64,000 nt of DNA from Bacteroidota bacterium (lineage in GTDB: Bacteria; Bacteroidota; Bacteroidia; Cytophagales; Cyclobacteriaceae): contig JAFDYX010000029.1 of the NCBI GenBank assembly GCA_018267215.1, positions 173,873-237,872 of the forward strand, written 5' to 3'. Below are positions 35,446-43,519 of this stretch, piece after piece. The translations under genes were made by a program, and so were the position numbers. Within the stretch, counting starts at the first letter, position 1. Every line of letters begins with the position of its first letter. The notes beneath the pieces were generated by a model, which worked only from the letters and a program-made list of their open reading frames with translations, did not search any database and was not told the origin of the DNA.

Positions 35446-38043
35446 ATGTGGCATAGGCTGATGACTTTGATCTTTACGATTGCACCTCTACTGGCATTTT
35501 CTCAAACCCGTGTTGCCGATAGCCTAAAAATTTTACTGGCAAAGAGCAAAGGCGAAGCAAGGCTGTCGATTCTTAATCAACTTGCTTATGAAATGATTGA
35601 CATTGATAACCGACTGGCTAACCAGTATTGTGATCAGGCCATCCAACTAGGCAAAAGTATTAATAGCGAAAAACTGATGGGTGTTGCCTACACACAAAAA
35701 GGCGTAAACGCCTATTTGGCCGGTCATTATTCGGAAGCGCTGCAAAATTTGAAAAGCGGATTGACACTTGCCCTTAAAACGGCCGACCGCAATAATCAAG
35801 GCTATACCCTGTTACAGTTGGGGAATTGCTATCTGAACAAAGGCTTTTTCGATTCTACCAAATTATACTATGATAAAGCCTATCACATTCTGAAAGATAG
35901 CGCCAACCCGTTAAATCTCTCTAAACTTTACCGCAACCTGAGCGTGATGTATCGGTTTTCTAATAATTATGAGATGCAGAAAAAATATATAGACCGGGCG
36001 CTGAAAATTAATTATGCACTGCATAATCAAGAACGGGTTATTGATATTACGATACTGAAGGCCGTATTATTTTCGCAATTGACAAAATTCGATTCAGCGA
36101 ATATCACCCTTGATTGGGTAGAACAAATGGCTCTGAAATTACCTGATAAAGAAAAATTGATATATGAAGTTAACTATAACCGGTTACTTATTGCCATAGC
36201 GCAGGGCAAATACGAAAAAGCTTTTCATTTTATGGACTTGGCTCGCAGCTATCTCGACAAAAATAATTTCCCAAAGAAGAAGACAGTTTTTTTTAAAAAT
36301 GTAGGACGTGTTTTTGGCTTACGCGGAGATTACGAATTATCACTCCAAAATTTATATGAAGGGCTGGCAATAGCTGATAGTGAAAATTTCATAGATGATA
36401 AAATAGATATTATTTGCAATTTGGGATGGTCAACCCACTTTGTAGGAGACTATGAAAAGTCGTTATCTTTTGCAGAAGAAGCATTGAAATACGCTACTCG
36501 ATATAGCCTGCCAAATTTTATGATGCAGGCTCTTAACCTCAAAGGCACAGTATTAACGGATTTAAAAAGATATGAAGAGGGAAGGACTGTATTGCGTGCT
36601 AATATAGATACCTGTAATAAGTACAATAATTATATAAGCTTGATGGCGGCATACTCTGATTGGGGTAATCTGGAAATAATGGCCGGCCGGCCAGCAGATG
36701 CTGTTCCTATATTACTCAAGGGAATTATCCTGGCTCAAGATAAAAATGAAAAGCGTGGACAATTATGGATACATCTTTCGCTTGCTAAGGCATACATTGA
36801 ATTAAAGCTGTTACCTGCGGCTACGCAAGAGCTGACTAATGCTGAAAAACTGGAGAAGTTGCTTCAGGAAAAAGAAGCGCTGATTGAAATATATAATACA
36901 AAAAAGTCATTACTTAAGGCACAAGGAAAATTTCAACAGTCATTGTATTATGCTGAATTAGCCATACACCTGAGAGATAGTATTCGTAGTATGGAGGTAA
37001 CCAACCGCTTTGTAAACTTGCAACACCTGGATGAGATAAGTCAGCGCGAAACAAATATTAAAATTCTTACGCAGCAAAAGGAAATAAGCGAAGCGCAGAT
37101 AAAACTAAAAGATTCCAGGCTTCAGGTACAGTACATTATTGTTGCTACGGTAATCATAGCAATGGTTGTTTTTCTAGTAGCAGCTCTGCGTTTTCGAAAT
37201 TTCTACAAACGAATTGTAGTTTTAAACAAAAATATTCAGGAACAAAACGAAGAGATACAGGCACAGTCGGAAGAGTTAACCCAAAGTAATAGTACAATAT
37301 CTAAGATGAATCAACACCTGGAAGCAGCGGTAGAAGAAAAAACATCCAACCTTAAAACGGCTAACGAAGAACTGATCCGCTCTAATAATAACTTGCAACA
37401 GTTTTCGTATGTGGTGTCGCACAACCTGCGTGGCCCTATTGCACGCCTACTGGGGCTTACATCTATTTTAAAAACACTTCCTCCGGGTGATGAGCAGAGC
37501 AAGTTTGTAGAACTGACACATAAGTCTAGTACTGATCTGGATAACATTGTTACTGACTTAAGCAAAATTATTAACCTGAAAGGAGGCACCAATTTACTAG
37601 AGCCTGTTAACCTTCGTACAGAACTGGAGATATCCATACAGCAAAACGCATTGCCGGAGAGCCATCACAAAGATGTTTTGGTAAAATTTGATGAAGACAT
37701 AACGGCTCGCTCCGTTAAGGCATTCATTCAAAGCATTTTTTATAACCTTCTCAATAATGCGTACAAGTACCGATCGCCAGACAGGCCACTGAAAATTATG
37801 GTTGAGGCGAAGAAAGTAAACGATGTGGTGGAAATTTTGGTGAGCGACAATGGGCTTGGGATTGACCTGACCAAACACCGCGAAGCGGTCTTTAAATTAT
37901 TCAAAAGATTTCACCTCAATGCTGATGGACGCGGGCTGGGGCTGTACTTGGTAAAAGAACAGATCGAGTCGGTAGGCGGAACTATTGATATTCAATCCGA
38001 GCCTGATGTAGGCACAACTTTTATCATACGGCATCCTTTGTAA
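35446..38043 (+). CDS. TPR-containing sensor histidine kinase
   Basis: 865 aa with a signal peptide (LIFTIAPLLAFSQ) and a periplasmic array of TPRs (~40-520; LLQLGNCYLNKGFFDS, LYRNLSVMYRFSNNYE). A single membrane helix follows near 560-583 (YIIVATVIIAMVVFLVAALRF), then a cytoplasmic coiled coil (~590-645). The kinase core begins with the H-box YVVSHNLRGP, where His659 is the phosphorylation site. Next come the N-box NLLNNAYKYR, the G1 box DNGLGID, and the G2 box GRGLGLYLVKEQIE. No receiver domain is attached and no response regulator is adjacent, so it is an orphan. The ATG at 35461 is a possible alternative start. Confidence 0.93.
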   Translation: MWHRLMTLIFTIAPLLAFSQTRVADSLKILLAKSKGEARLSILNQLAYEMIDIDNRLANQYCDQAIQLGKSINSEKLMGVAYTQKGVNAYLAGHYSEALQNLKSGLTLALKTADRNNQGYTLLQLGNCYLNKGFFDSTKLYYDKAYHILKDSANPLNLSKLYRNLSVMYRFSNNYEMQKKYIDRALKINYALHNQERVIDITILKAVLFSQLTKFDSANITLDWVEQMALKLPDKEKLIYEVNYNRLLIAIAQGKYEKAFHFMDLARSYLDKNNFPKKKTVFFKNVGRVFGLRGDYELSLQNLYEGLAIADSENFIDDKIDIICNLGWSTHFVGDYEKSLSFAEEALKYATRYSLPNFMMQALNLKGTVLTDLKRYEEGRTVLRANIDTCNKYNNYISLMAAYSDWGNLEIMAGRPADAVPILLKGIILAQDKNEKRGQLWIHLSLAKAYIELKLLPAATQELTNAEKLEKLLQEKEALIEIYNTKKSLLKAQGKFQQSLYYAELAIHLRDSIRSMEVTNRFVNLQHLDEISQRETNIKILTQQKEISEAQIKLKDSRLQVQYIIVATVIIAMVVFLVAALRFRNFYKRIVVLNKNIQEQNEEIQAQSEELTQSNSTISKMNQHLEAAVEEKTSNLKTANEELIRSNNNLQQFSYVVSHNLRGPIARLLGLTSILKTLPPGDEQSKFVELTHKSSTDLDNIVTDLSKIINLKGGTNLLEPVNLRTELEISIQQNALPESHHKDVLVKFDEDITARSVKAFIQSIFYNLLNNAYKYRSPDRPLKIMVEAKKVNDVVEILVSDNGLGIDLTKHREAVFKLFKRFHLNADGRGLGLYLVKEQIESVGGTIDIQSEPDVGTTFIIRHPL

Positions 38044-38102
38044 CGACTGGGGTAGGTTAATTTTTACAAATACCTTTTAACTTGCAGCCTCAACAATCAT
38101 TC

Positions 38103-39890
38103 ATGAATTTAGACTTACAGTTACGTTCCTCTATCCGGTCAGCGGTTTCTGCTTTGTTTCAGGTGCAGTACGATCAGTTGCAGCTACAACCTACCAATGC
38201 CGAGTTTGAAGGCTCGCACACATTAGTGTGTTTTCCGATTACTAAGATTTCGAAGAAAAGCCCTGAGCAGACAGCCACCGCCATTGGGGAATATCTGGTT
38301 GCCCATTCGGGTATTGTTTCCCGCTTCAATGTGGTGAAAGGCTTTTTGAATTTGGTGATAGCCGATAAAGTATGGGCTGAAGTTTTTCAATCCATCTATG
38401 CCGATAAAAACTTTGGAGCACTTCCGTCAAACGGAAGAGAACTGATGGTGGAGTATTCGTCCCCCAACACAAACAAGCCTTTGCACCTCGGACATTTGCG
38501 AAATAATTTTTTGGGCTATTCCGTTGCGGAAATTTATGCAGCCTTGGGTTATACAGTGCACAAAGTGCAGATCATTAACGACCGCGGCATCCATATCTGC
38601 AAAAGTATGGCCGCCTGGCAACTGTTTGGCAATAACGAAACTCCTGCAAGCAACGGCCTGAAGGGCGACAAACTCGTAGGAAAATACTATGTAGAGTTCG
38701 ACAAAAACTACAAAGCACAAATAAAAGATTTAGTAGGGAAGGGGATGAGCGAAGGCGAGGCAGAGAAGCAAGCGCCCATCATGAAGATGGCAGTAGATAT
38801 GCTACAGAAATGGGAAGCGAAAGACGAAGCTACGCTGCAACTCTGGAAGACCATGAACGGCTGGGTGTACGAAGGCTTTAACGAAACGTACAAACGCATG
38901 GGTGTTGACTTCGAAAAATTGTATTACGAATCAAATACCTATTTGCTAGGCAAAGAAGAAGTGTTGCGCGGCTTGGAACAAGGCGTATTTTTTAAAAAAG
39001 AAGATGGCTCCGTGTGGGTGGATTTAACTTCTGATGGCTTAGACCAAAAAGTGTTGTTGCGGGCAGATGGCACTTCTGTTTACATGACACAAGACATAGG
39101 CACGGCTATTTTGCGCTTCCGTGATTTTCCGAAAATAGAAGGACAGGTTTACACCGTGGGCAATGAGCAGGAGTATCACTTCAAAGTGTTGTTCCTGATT
39201 TTAAAAAAACTGGGTTACAGTTGGGCTGAGAAATGCTATCATCTTTCGTATGGCATGGTAGATCTGCCCACGGGCAAAATGAAATCGCGCGAAGGGACGG
39301 TGGTAGATGCCGATGATTTGATGCAAGAGATGGCCGATGAAGCCGAGAAGCAAACGCGCGAGTTGGGGAAAATTGAAGAAGCTACCGATGCTCAGATTAA
39401 AGAACTTTCTGAAATAATTGGGTTGGGTGCACTGAAATTTTTCTTACTAAAAGTAGATCCCAAGAAACGAATGATGTTCGATCCCAATGAATCAATTCAA
39501 TTACAGGGGCATACCGGCCCGTTCATCCAATACACCCACGCCCGCATCCGCGCCATCATCCGCAAGGCCGAGATAATGGGTGTGCAACCGAGCGAAAAAG
39601 AATTGACACAGATTGCCGTGCTGGAGGCGGCTGAACGCGAAGTAATTTTCATGGTTAACAACTACATTAACAAACTGAACGAAGCAGCCCGCGATTACTC
39701 GCCTGCCGTAGTTGCCAACTTTGCTTTCGACCTCGCTAAAGGATACAATCATTTTTATCAAACTATTCCCATCTTCAACGAAGACGATCAGATAAAACTG
39801 AAATTCAGAATTGCCTTCTCGCAAGTGGTGGCCGATGTATTGAAGAAGTCAATGAAGTTGTTGGGTATAGCTGTACCTGAGAAAATGTAG
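38103..39890 (+). CDS. argS: Arginyl-tRNA synthetase
   Basis: 595 aa from the ATG at 38103; a TTG 21 bases earlier is less likely. It charges tRNA-Arg with arginine. The N-terminal additional domain (Add1) occupies ~1-95. The class I HIGH signature appears as HLGH in NTNKPLHLGHLRNN, and the KMSK-like loop is KMKSREGT. The anticodon-binding DALR domain is at the C-terminus (QYTHARIRAI onwards, ending GIAVPEKM). A tRNA-Arg(ACG) lies 26 kb upstream in the same window, unlinked to it. Confidence 0.97.
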   Translation: MNLDLQLRSSIRSAVSALFQVQYDQLQLQPTNAEFEGSHTLVCFPITKISKKSPEQTATAIGEYLVAHSGIVSRFNVVKGFLNLVIADKVWAEVFQSIYADKNFGALPSNGRELMVEYSSPNTNKPLHLGHLRNNFLGYSVAEIYAALGYTVHKVQIINDRGIHICKSMAAWQLFGNNETPASNGLKGDKLVGKYYVEFDKNYKAQIKDLVGKGMSEGEAEKQAPIMKMAVDMLQKWEAKDEATLQLWKTMNGWVYEGFNETYKRMGVDFEKLYYESNTYLLGKEEVLRGLEQGVFFKKEDGSVWVDLTSDGLDQKVLLRADGTSVYMTQDIGTAILRFRDFPKIEGQVYTVGNEQEYHFKVLFLILKKLGYSWAEKCYHLSYGMVDLPTGKMKSREGTVVDADDLMQEMADEAEKQTRELGKIEEATDAQIKELSEIIGLGALKFFLLKVDPKKRMMFDPNESIQLQGHTGPFIQYTHARIRAIIRKAEIMGVQPSEKELTQIAVLEAAEREVIFMVNNYINKLNEAARDYSPAVVANFAFDLAKGYNHFYQTIPIFNEDDQIKLKFRIAFSQVVADVLKKSMKLLGIAVPEKM

Positions 39891-39974
39891 TGTTAATACG
39901 ATGTTGGTAGTAATGCCGTTCGACTACAAAAAAATAGAGTTGTCCATTTGGGCTACTTTATTTATTTTTGACAT

Positions 39975-40331
39975 GTGAACAAAAAACGTAACCTCTTATT
40001 CTATAAGAACTACTTTCAGGCCTTCTATAACGACCAGGCGACCAGAGTTCAAAAGAAAATCCTTTGGACTTTGAGAATAATTGAGGATATAGACAGGATA
40101 CCAGAGGTTTATTTTAAACATTTGGAGGGCACGAACGGACTTTATGAAATCCGAGTTCAAAGCGGAAGTGACATCTTTAGAATCTTCTGCTTTTTTGACA
40201 ACAATAATTTGGTTGTAATTGAACATGGGTTTCAAAAGAAAACTCAAAAAACACCTGACAGAGAAATTGAGAGAGCTGAAAAAATTAAACGAGAGTATTA
40301 TGAAGAAAAAAAACGTAACAACCCTCAGTGA
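39975..40331 (+). CDS. HigB-type toxin (RelE/Gp49-like mRNA interferase)
   Basis: 118 aa with a GTG start; the overlapping ATG is followed at once by a stop. The RelE/ParE-superfamily fold of the Gp49/HigB branch is recognisable in the core YFKHLEGTNGLYEIRVQSGSDIFRIFCFFDNNNLVVIEHGF and the basic C-terminal KTPDREIERAEKIK segment (shown here only as landmarks at ~39-79 and ~86-100). It should cleave mRNA on the ribosome. It is more AT-rich than its neighbours, pointing to acquisition. The antitoxin gene overlaps its end by 32 bp, in toxin-first (HigBA) order. Confidence 0.85.
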   Translation: MNKKRNLLFYKNYFQAFYNDQATRVQKKILWTLRIIEDIDRIPEVYFKHLEGTNGLYEIRVQSGSDIFRIFCFFDNNNLVVIEHGFQKKTQKTPDREIERAEKIKREYYEEKKRNNPQ

Positions 40332-40599
40332 GTTTATCGACAAAAATGTTGGTAAAAAGGGAACAAGGAAACGAGATAAATTTGAAGTCGACTATGAAGC
40401 ATTCAAACTTGGAGTCCTTATCCAGCAAGCGAGAAAAGAAAAAGGACTGACTCAAGAAAAAGTTGCTGAGTTATCAGGGACAAACAAGTCTTACATTTCA
40501 AAACTTGAGAAAGATTTAAAGGACGTTAGATTTTCGACCCTCCAAAGAATTATTTCTGATGGGCTCGGTGGACACCTTGAGATTTCAATCAAGTTTTGA
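40300..40599 (+). CDS. HigA-type antitoxin, XRE family DNA-binding protein
   Basis: 99 aa from the ATG at 40300; an earlier in-frame start at 40219 lies deep in the toxin gene and is less likely. The N-terminal ~40 residues are charged and probably neutralise the toxin. An XRE helix-turn-helix follows (LIQQARKEKGLTQEKVAEL, then NKSYISKLEKD). Such antitoxins repress their own operon. It is coupled to the HigB-type toxin by a 32-bp overlap. Confidence 0.87.
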   Translation: MKKKNVTTLSEFIDKNVGKKGTRKRDKFEVDYEAFKLGVLIQQARKEKGLTQEKVAELSGTNKSYISKLEKDLKDVRFSTLQRIISDGLGGHLEISIKF

Positions 40600-40651
40600 T
40601 AATGAAGGCGCTGCATATGCACCAGAGTGCTGTGGGCAGCACATTCGTTTT

Positions 40652-41101
40652 CTACATATCCGGTATTTCAGGCTCAACTAATTTCTTCAGTTTGTCTAAG
40701 GATTCTTGCCAACCTAAATAGCACATCTCTGTCGGTATGGCTGAAGGTATGCCTTCTTGCAGTATATTGATTTCAGTGCCGCAAGAAACCTTAGTCAGTT
40801 TTATGGAAGTAATCATTTCTCCGGGCAAATTCGGGTCGTCAAATTTGTCGTTGTATTGAATAAACTCATTCGCAGTAATAGCCAAATAAGTTCCACCAAA
40901 CGAATGCCCATTCCCGGTAGAAAAATTGGTGAAAGTCATGTGGTAAGTGCCACCCACTTTAAATTCCATTTGATGAACGCTGCATAAATAGCCGTAGGGT
41001 GGAAGCCAACTGGCATAAGCGTTAGCTTCTGAGAAAGCACGAAATACTTTTTCGGGAGAAGATTTGAATACACGGTGCAATGTTACGCTGTTACTTTTCA
41101 T
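40652..41101 (-). CDS. SRPBCC (AHSA1-like) domain protein
   Basis: 149 aa from the ATG at 41101; a longer in-frame start runs into the upstream VOC gene without family similarity. The family pattern is clear: HRVFKSSPEKVFRAFSEA, WLPPYGYLC, VGGTYHMTF, GTYLAITANEFIQY and a C-terminal helix (GWQESLDKLKKLVEPE). This START/Bet v 1-like fold binds hydrophobic ligands; its role is unknown. Its start lies within the last 11 bp of the VOC gene, so the two are coupled. Confidence 0.88.
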   Translation of the reverse strand: MKSNSVTLHRVFKSSPEKVFRAFSEANAYASWLPPYGYLCSVHQMEFKVGGTYHMTFTNFSTGNGHSFGGTYLAITANEFIQYNDKFDDPNLPGEMITSIKLTKVSCGTEINILQEGIPSAIPTEMCYLGWQESLDKLKKLVEPEIPDM

Positions 41102-41540
41102 GATAATTTTGTTGGTTAGTAATATTAAACATCCAGCGTATGCCGAATCTGTCTTTGCAGGTACCCCAATAACCCCAAAACTCATCGTGGGGAGCTACGC
41201 CATCGCTGCCACCCTGAGAGAGTTCTTGATACAGCCGGTCTGCTTCTGTTTTGGTGTCTGGGTTTAGACTAATCGTTACATTGTTTCCTTCTATCAATTT
41301 TTGCCCCATACTTTCCAGTATATCCGTAGCCATAATTTCAGTGCCGCCCAGAATGGGCAAGGCAACATGCATCACTTTCTTTTTGTCAGCTTCAGATAGT
41401 GGTGGCATTTGCGGATGGGGCGGAGCATCGCCTAACCGCATGATAGGTGCTGAAAATTCTGTCTTAAAAACTTTTTTGTAATAGTTAAATGCTTCGTCTG
41501 CATTGCCTGCGAAGTTTAGATAAATGGATGTGTGAGCCAT
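41091..41540 (-). CDS. VOC family protein (PhnB-like)
   Basis: 149 aa, glyoxalase/bleomycin-resistance superfamily, PhnB/3-demethylubiquinone branch. Landmarks are IYLNFAGNADEAFNYYKKVF at the N-terminus, MHVALPILGGTEIMATD, NVTISLNPDTKTEAD, and WGYWGTCKDRFGIRWMFN. Members are small metal-binding or ligand-binding proteins. The adjacent SRPBCC gene overlaps by 11 bp; this VOC-SRPBCC pairing is common in soil bacteria. Confidence 0.9.
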   Translation of the reverse strand: MAHTSIYLNFAGNADEAFNYYKKVFKTEFSAPIMRLGDAPPHPQMPPLSEADKKKVMHVALPILGGTEIMATDILESMGQKLIEGNNVTISLNPDTKTEADRLYQELSQGGSDGVAPHDEFWGYWGTCKDRFGIRWMFNITNQQNYHEK

Positions 41541-41634
41541 GTTGTATGGTTTTAATATTAAAGTTAACCTTTTATCTGTGTAGCAGCAGTCAGCACAATA
41601 TTGGCAAAGAGCCGGTCAGGCTTTTTTTGCCGAT

Positions 41635-42201
41635 TTAATTTTCGATCATTGAAACTATTTGCTGATCGAGGGGCTGAACCGAGGAGTTGAAAAAGGTAAC
41701 GGTAGTGCCGTCAGCACTGACGAAGTATTTGGCAAAATTCCAGTCAGGCTTGTGGCCGGATTTGGCCTTCAGCCATTTGTACAGTGGGTGCGTATCGCTT
41801 CCTCTCACCGAAATTTTCTCGAACATCTGAAATTTCACGCCATAGTTTTGTTCGCAAAACTCAGCGATATCGGCATTGCTGCCCGGCTCTTGCCATAAGA
41901 AATTGTTAGCCGGAAAACCGAGCACCGTTACCCGGTCGCCATATTGTTCGTGCAGCTTTTCCAGTCCGGCATACTGCGGAGTTTTGCCGCATTTCGATGC
42001 GGTGTTGACGATCAGCAGTTTGTGTCCTTTGTATTTTGAAAAATCAATCTCTTGCCCGCTCAGCGATTTTATTTTAAAATGATAGATAGAGGCGGGCAAC
42101 AGCGTGATATCGTCAGGCAAAAGCAGATCAGAAAAAAATGAGGTCAATCCCATAATTATTAAAACAGCTAAACTGATTAACCCAAGTTTTTTATAACTCA
42201 T
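41635..42201 (-). CDS. Glutathione peroxidase family protein (membrane-anchored)
   Basis: 188 aa with an N-terminal hydrophobic helix (LGLISLAVLIIMGLTSFF) that probably anchors it outside the cytoplasm. The catalytic triad is visible: Cys71 in TASKCG, Gln104 in WQEPG and Trp154 in DWNF. A second Cys in EFCEQNYG is the usual resolving site of thioredoxin-dependent members, so it is probably a thioredoxin-type peroxidase rather than glutathione-dependent. It overlaps the upstream paralogue by 11 bp. Confidence 0.92.
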   Translation of the reverse strand: MSYKKLGLISLAVLIIMGLTSFFSDLLLPDDITLLPASIYHFKIKSLSGQEIDFSKYKGHKLLIVNTASKCGKTPQYAGLEKLHEQYGDRVTVLGFPANNFLWQEPGSNADIAEFCEQNYGVKFQMFEKISVRGSDTHPLYKWLKAKSGHKPDWNFAKYFVSADGTTVTFFNSSVQPLDQQIVSMIEN

Positions 42202-42682
42202 CCGTGATTTCCTTATCGAGCGGTTTTATTTTAGAGCTAAAGAATTTTACGGTGCCGTCCGGCTTGATCAGGTATTTACAGAAATTCCAGGTTGGCTCTT
42301 GACCGGTCTTTTCTTTCAGCCACTTGTAGAGCGCATGCTGGTCTTCGCCCTTCACCGAGATTTTTTCAAACATCTGAAAAGTGACACCATAGTTTTTTTT
42401 ACAAAACTCACCGATCTCGGCATTGGTGCCCGGCTCTTGATGGCCAAAATTATTAGCCGGAAAACCGAGTATGGTTACTTTACTTCCGTACTGTTCGTGC
42501 AGTTTTTGCAGGTCAGCATATTGTGGCGTATTGCCACACTTGGAAGCTGTGTTAACGATCAGCAACGTTTTTCCTTTGTATTGCGAAAAATCAATTAGCT
42601 TCCCTTCCAATGAATTGATTTTAAAATCGTAAAGAGAAGGCGATACCGCGATCAGCAAAATCATGACAGCAAGTGTTTTCAT
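42191..42682 (-). CDS. Glutathione peroxidase family protein (exported paralogue)
   Basis: 163 aa from the ATG at 42682, which begins a short hydrophobic leader (MKTLAVMILLIAVSPS). The catalytic residues are Cys49 in TASKCG, Gln82 in HQEPG and Trp132 in TWNF; a resolving-type Cys lies in EFCKKNYG. It is very similar to the adjacent downstream gene and clearly a tandem duplicate. The two overlap by 11 bp, so they are co-expressed. Confidence 0.92.
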   Translation of the reverse strand: MKTLAVMILLIAVSPSLYDFKINSLEGKLIDFSQYKGKTLLIVNTASKCGNTPQYADLQKLHEQYGSKVTILGFPANNFGHQEPGTNAEIGEFCKKNYGVTFQMFEKISVKGEDQHALYKWLKEKTGQEPTWNFCKYLIKPDGTVKFFSSKIKPLDKEITDEL

Positions 42683-42936
42683 AATATTCTTTTTTATGAT
42701 TGAACAATAAAACAACAATATTGTTCAGCTAATTCAAAATTATTTTAGACGAATGGAATAGAACCTCTTTTATGTGCATTCTGAATTTTGTAGAAGTTGC
42801 TTTTGCCGATAGTAAAGCACTTTTTTAATTCACTTTTTAACTGATATTTTTTTGATGGCTGGACAGCCAGCTTGCACCATTATACCTCATCTCGCTTCAT
42901 TTGGGGTATGCCTCAAAAAAAACAATCAGGTCAGCA

Positions 42937-43371
42937 TCAGGAGGTGTGATCATACACAATCACCCACACACCATTTTTCTTTTTGAAGAGAAGTGTGAAT
43001 ACGCCTGAAGGATTGTCTTTCTCGCGCTTCAAAAAATAATTTCCGGTTACGAGGCAACTGTTGGCTGATGTGAAATCCAGATGCAAAATATCAAATCTCA
43101 ATTCTCCCATGGCAGCTTGGTCGGGGTAAGATCGCTTGTAGCGGATCAGCGTACTGTCCCAGCCGGCCACAATCTTTCTTCCAACAAAAAGCAGGGAGTC
43201 AGATCGCCAGTAGCCTTTCATAAATGCATCTATGTCGCCTTTGTTCCATGCTGCTACCTGATCGGCCAATGTCTGGCGGATGGCGCTTTCGCTGGCAGCA
43301 CGATCAGGTATGGGCTGGTGCGGGGCAGCACAGCCGGCTGCAAAAAGAGTAATCAGTATAATTTTTTTCAT
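42937..43371 (-). CDS. NTF2-like (SnoaL/DUF4440) lipoprotein
   Basis: 144 aa. The signal MKKIILITLFAAGCAAP has a lipobox-like end. The mature domain resembles the DUF4440/SnoaL fold: IRQTLADQVAAWNKGDIDAFMKGYW, then strands with FVGRKIVAGWDS and GVFTLLFKKKNGVWVIVYDHTS, the typical final strand. Such domains bind small ligands or act as simple enzymes; no specific role can be given. Confidence 0.82.
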   Translation of the reverse strand: MKKIILITLFAAGCAAPHQPIPDRAASESAIRQTLADQVAAWNKGDIDAFMKGYWRSDSLLFVGRKIVAGWDSTLIRYKRSYPDQAAMGELRFDILHLDFTSANSCLVTGNYFLKREKDNPSGVFTLLFKKKNGVWVIVYDHTS

Positions 43372-43519
43372 GGTGGTTTTCTGATGGTTGGACGGTGCAG
43401 GTTTAAAACCTTTTTACCCGGTAAAGCTGACGGAAGACAATCAAAAAATCAAATTCCTATCGGATAAAATCTTAATATTTGATAAAGTAGCGTTAATTTG
43501 GCGACTTATTTTTCAACTG

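Noticed and set aside
42857-42870. TGGCTG-GACA-CAGCCA-like hairpin as a terminator for the NTF2-like gene
   Set aside because: The stem is short and the neighbouring run is of A on the strand that would be transcribed.
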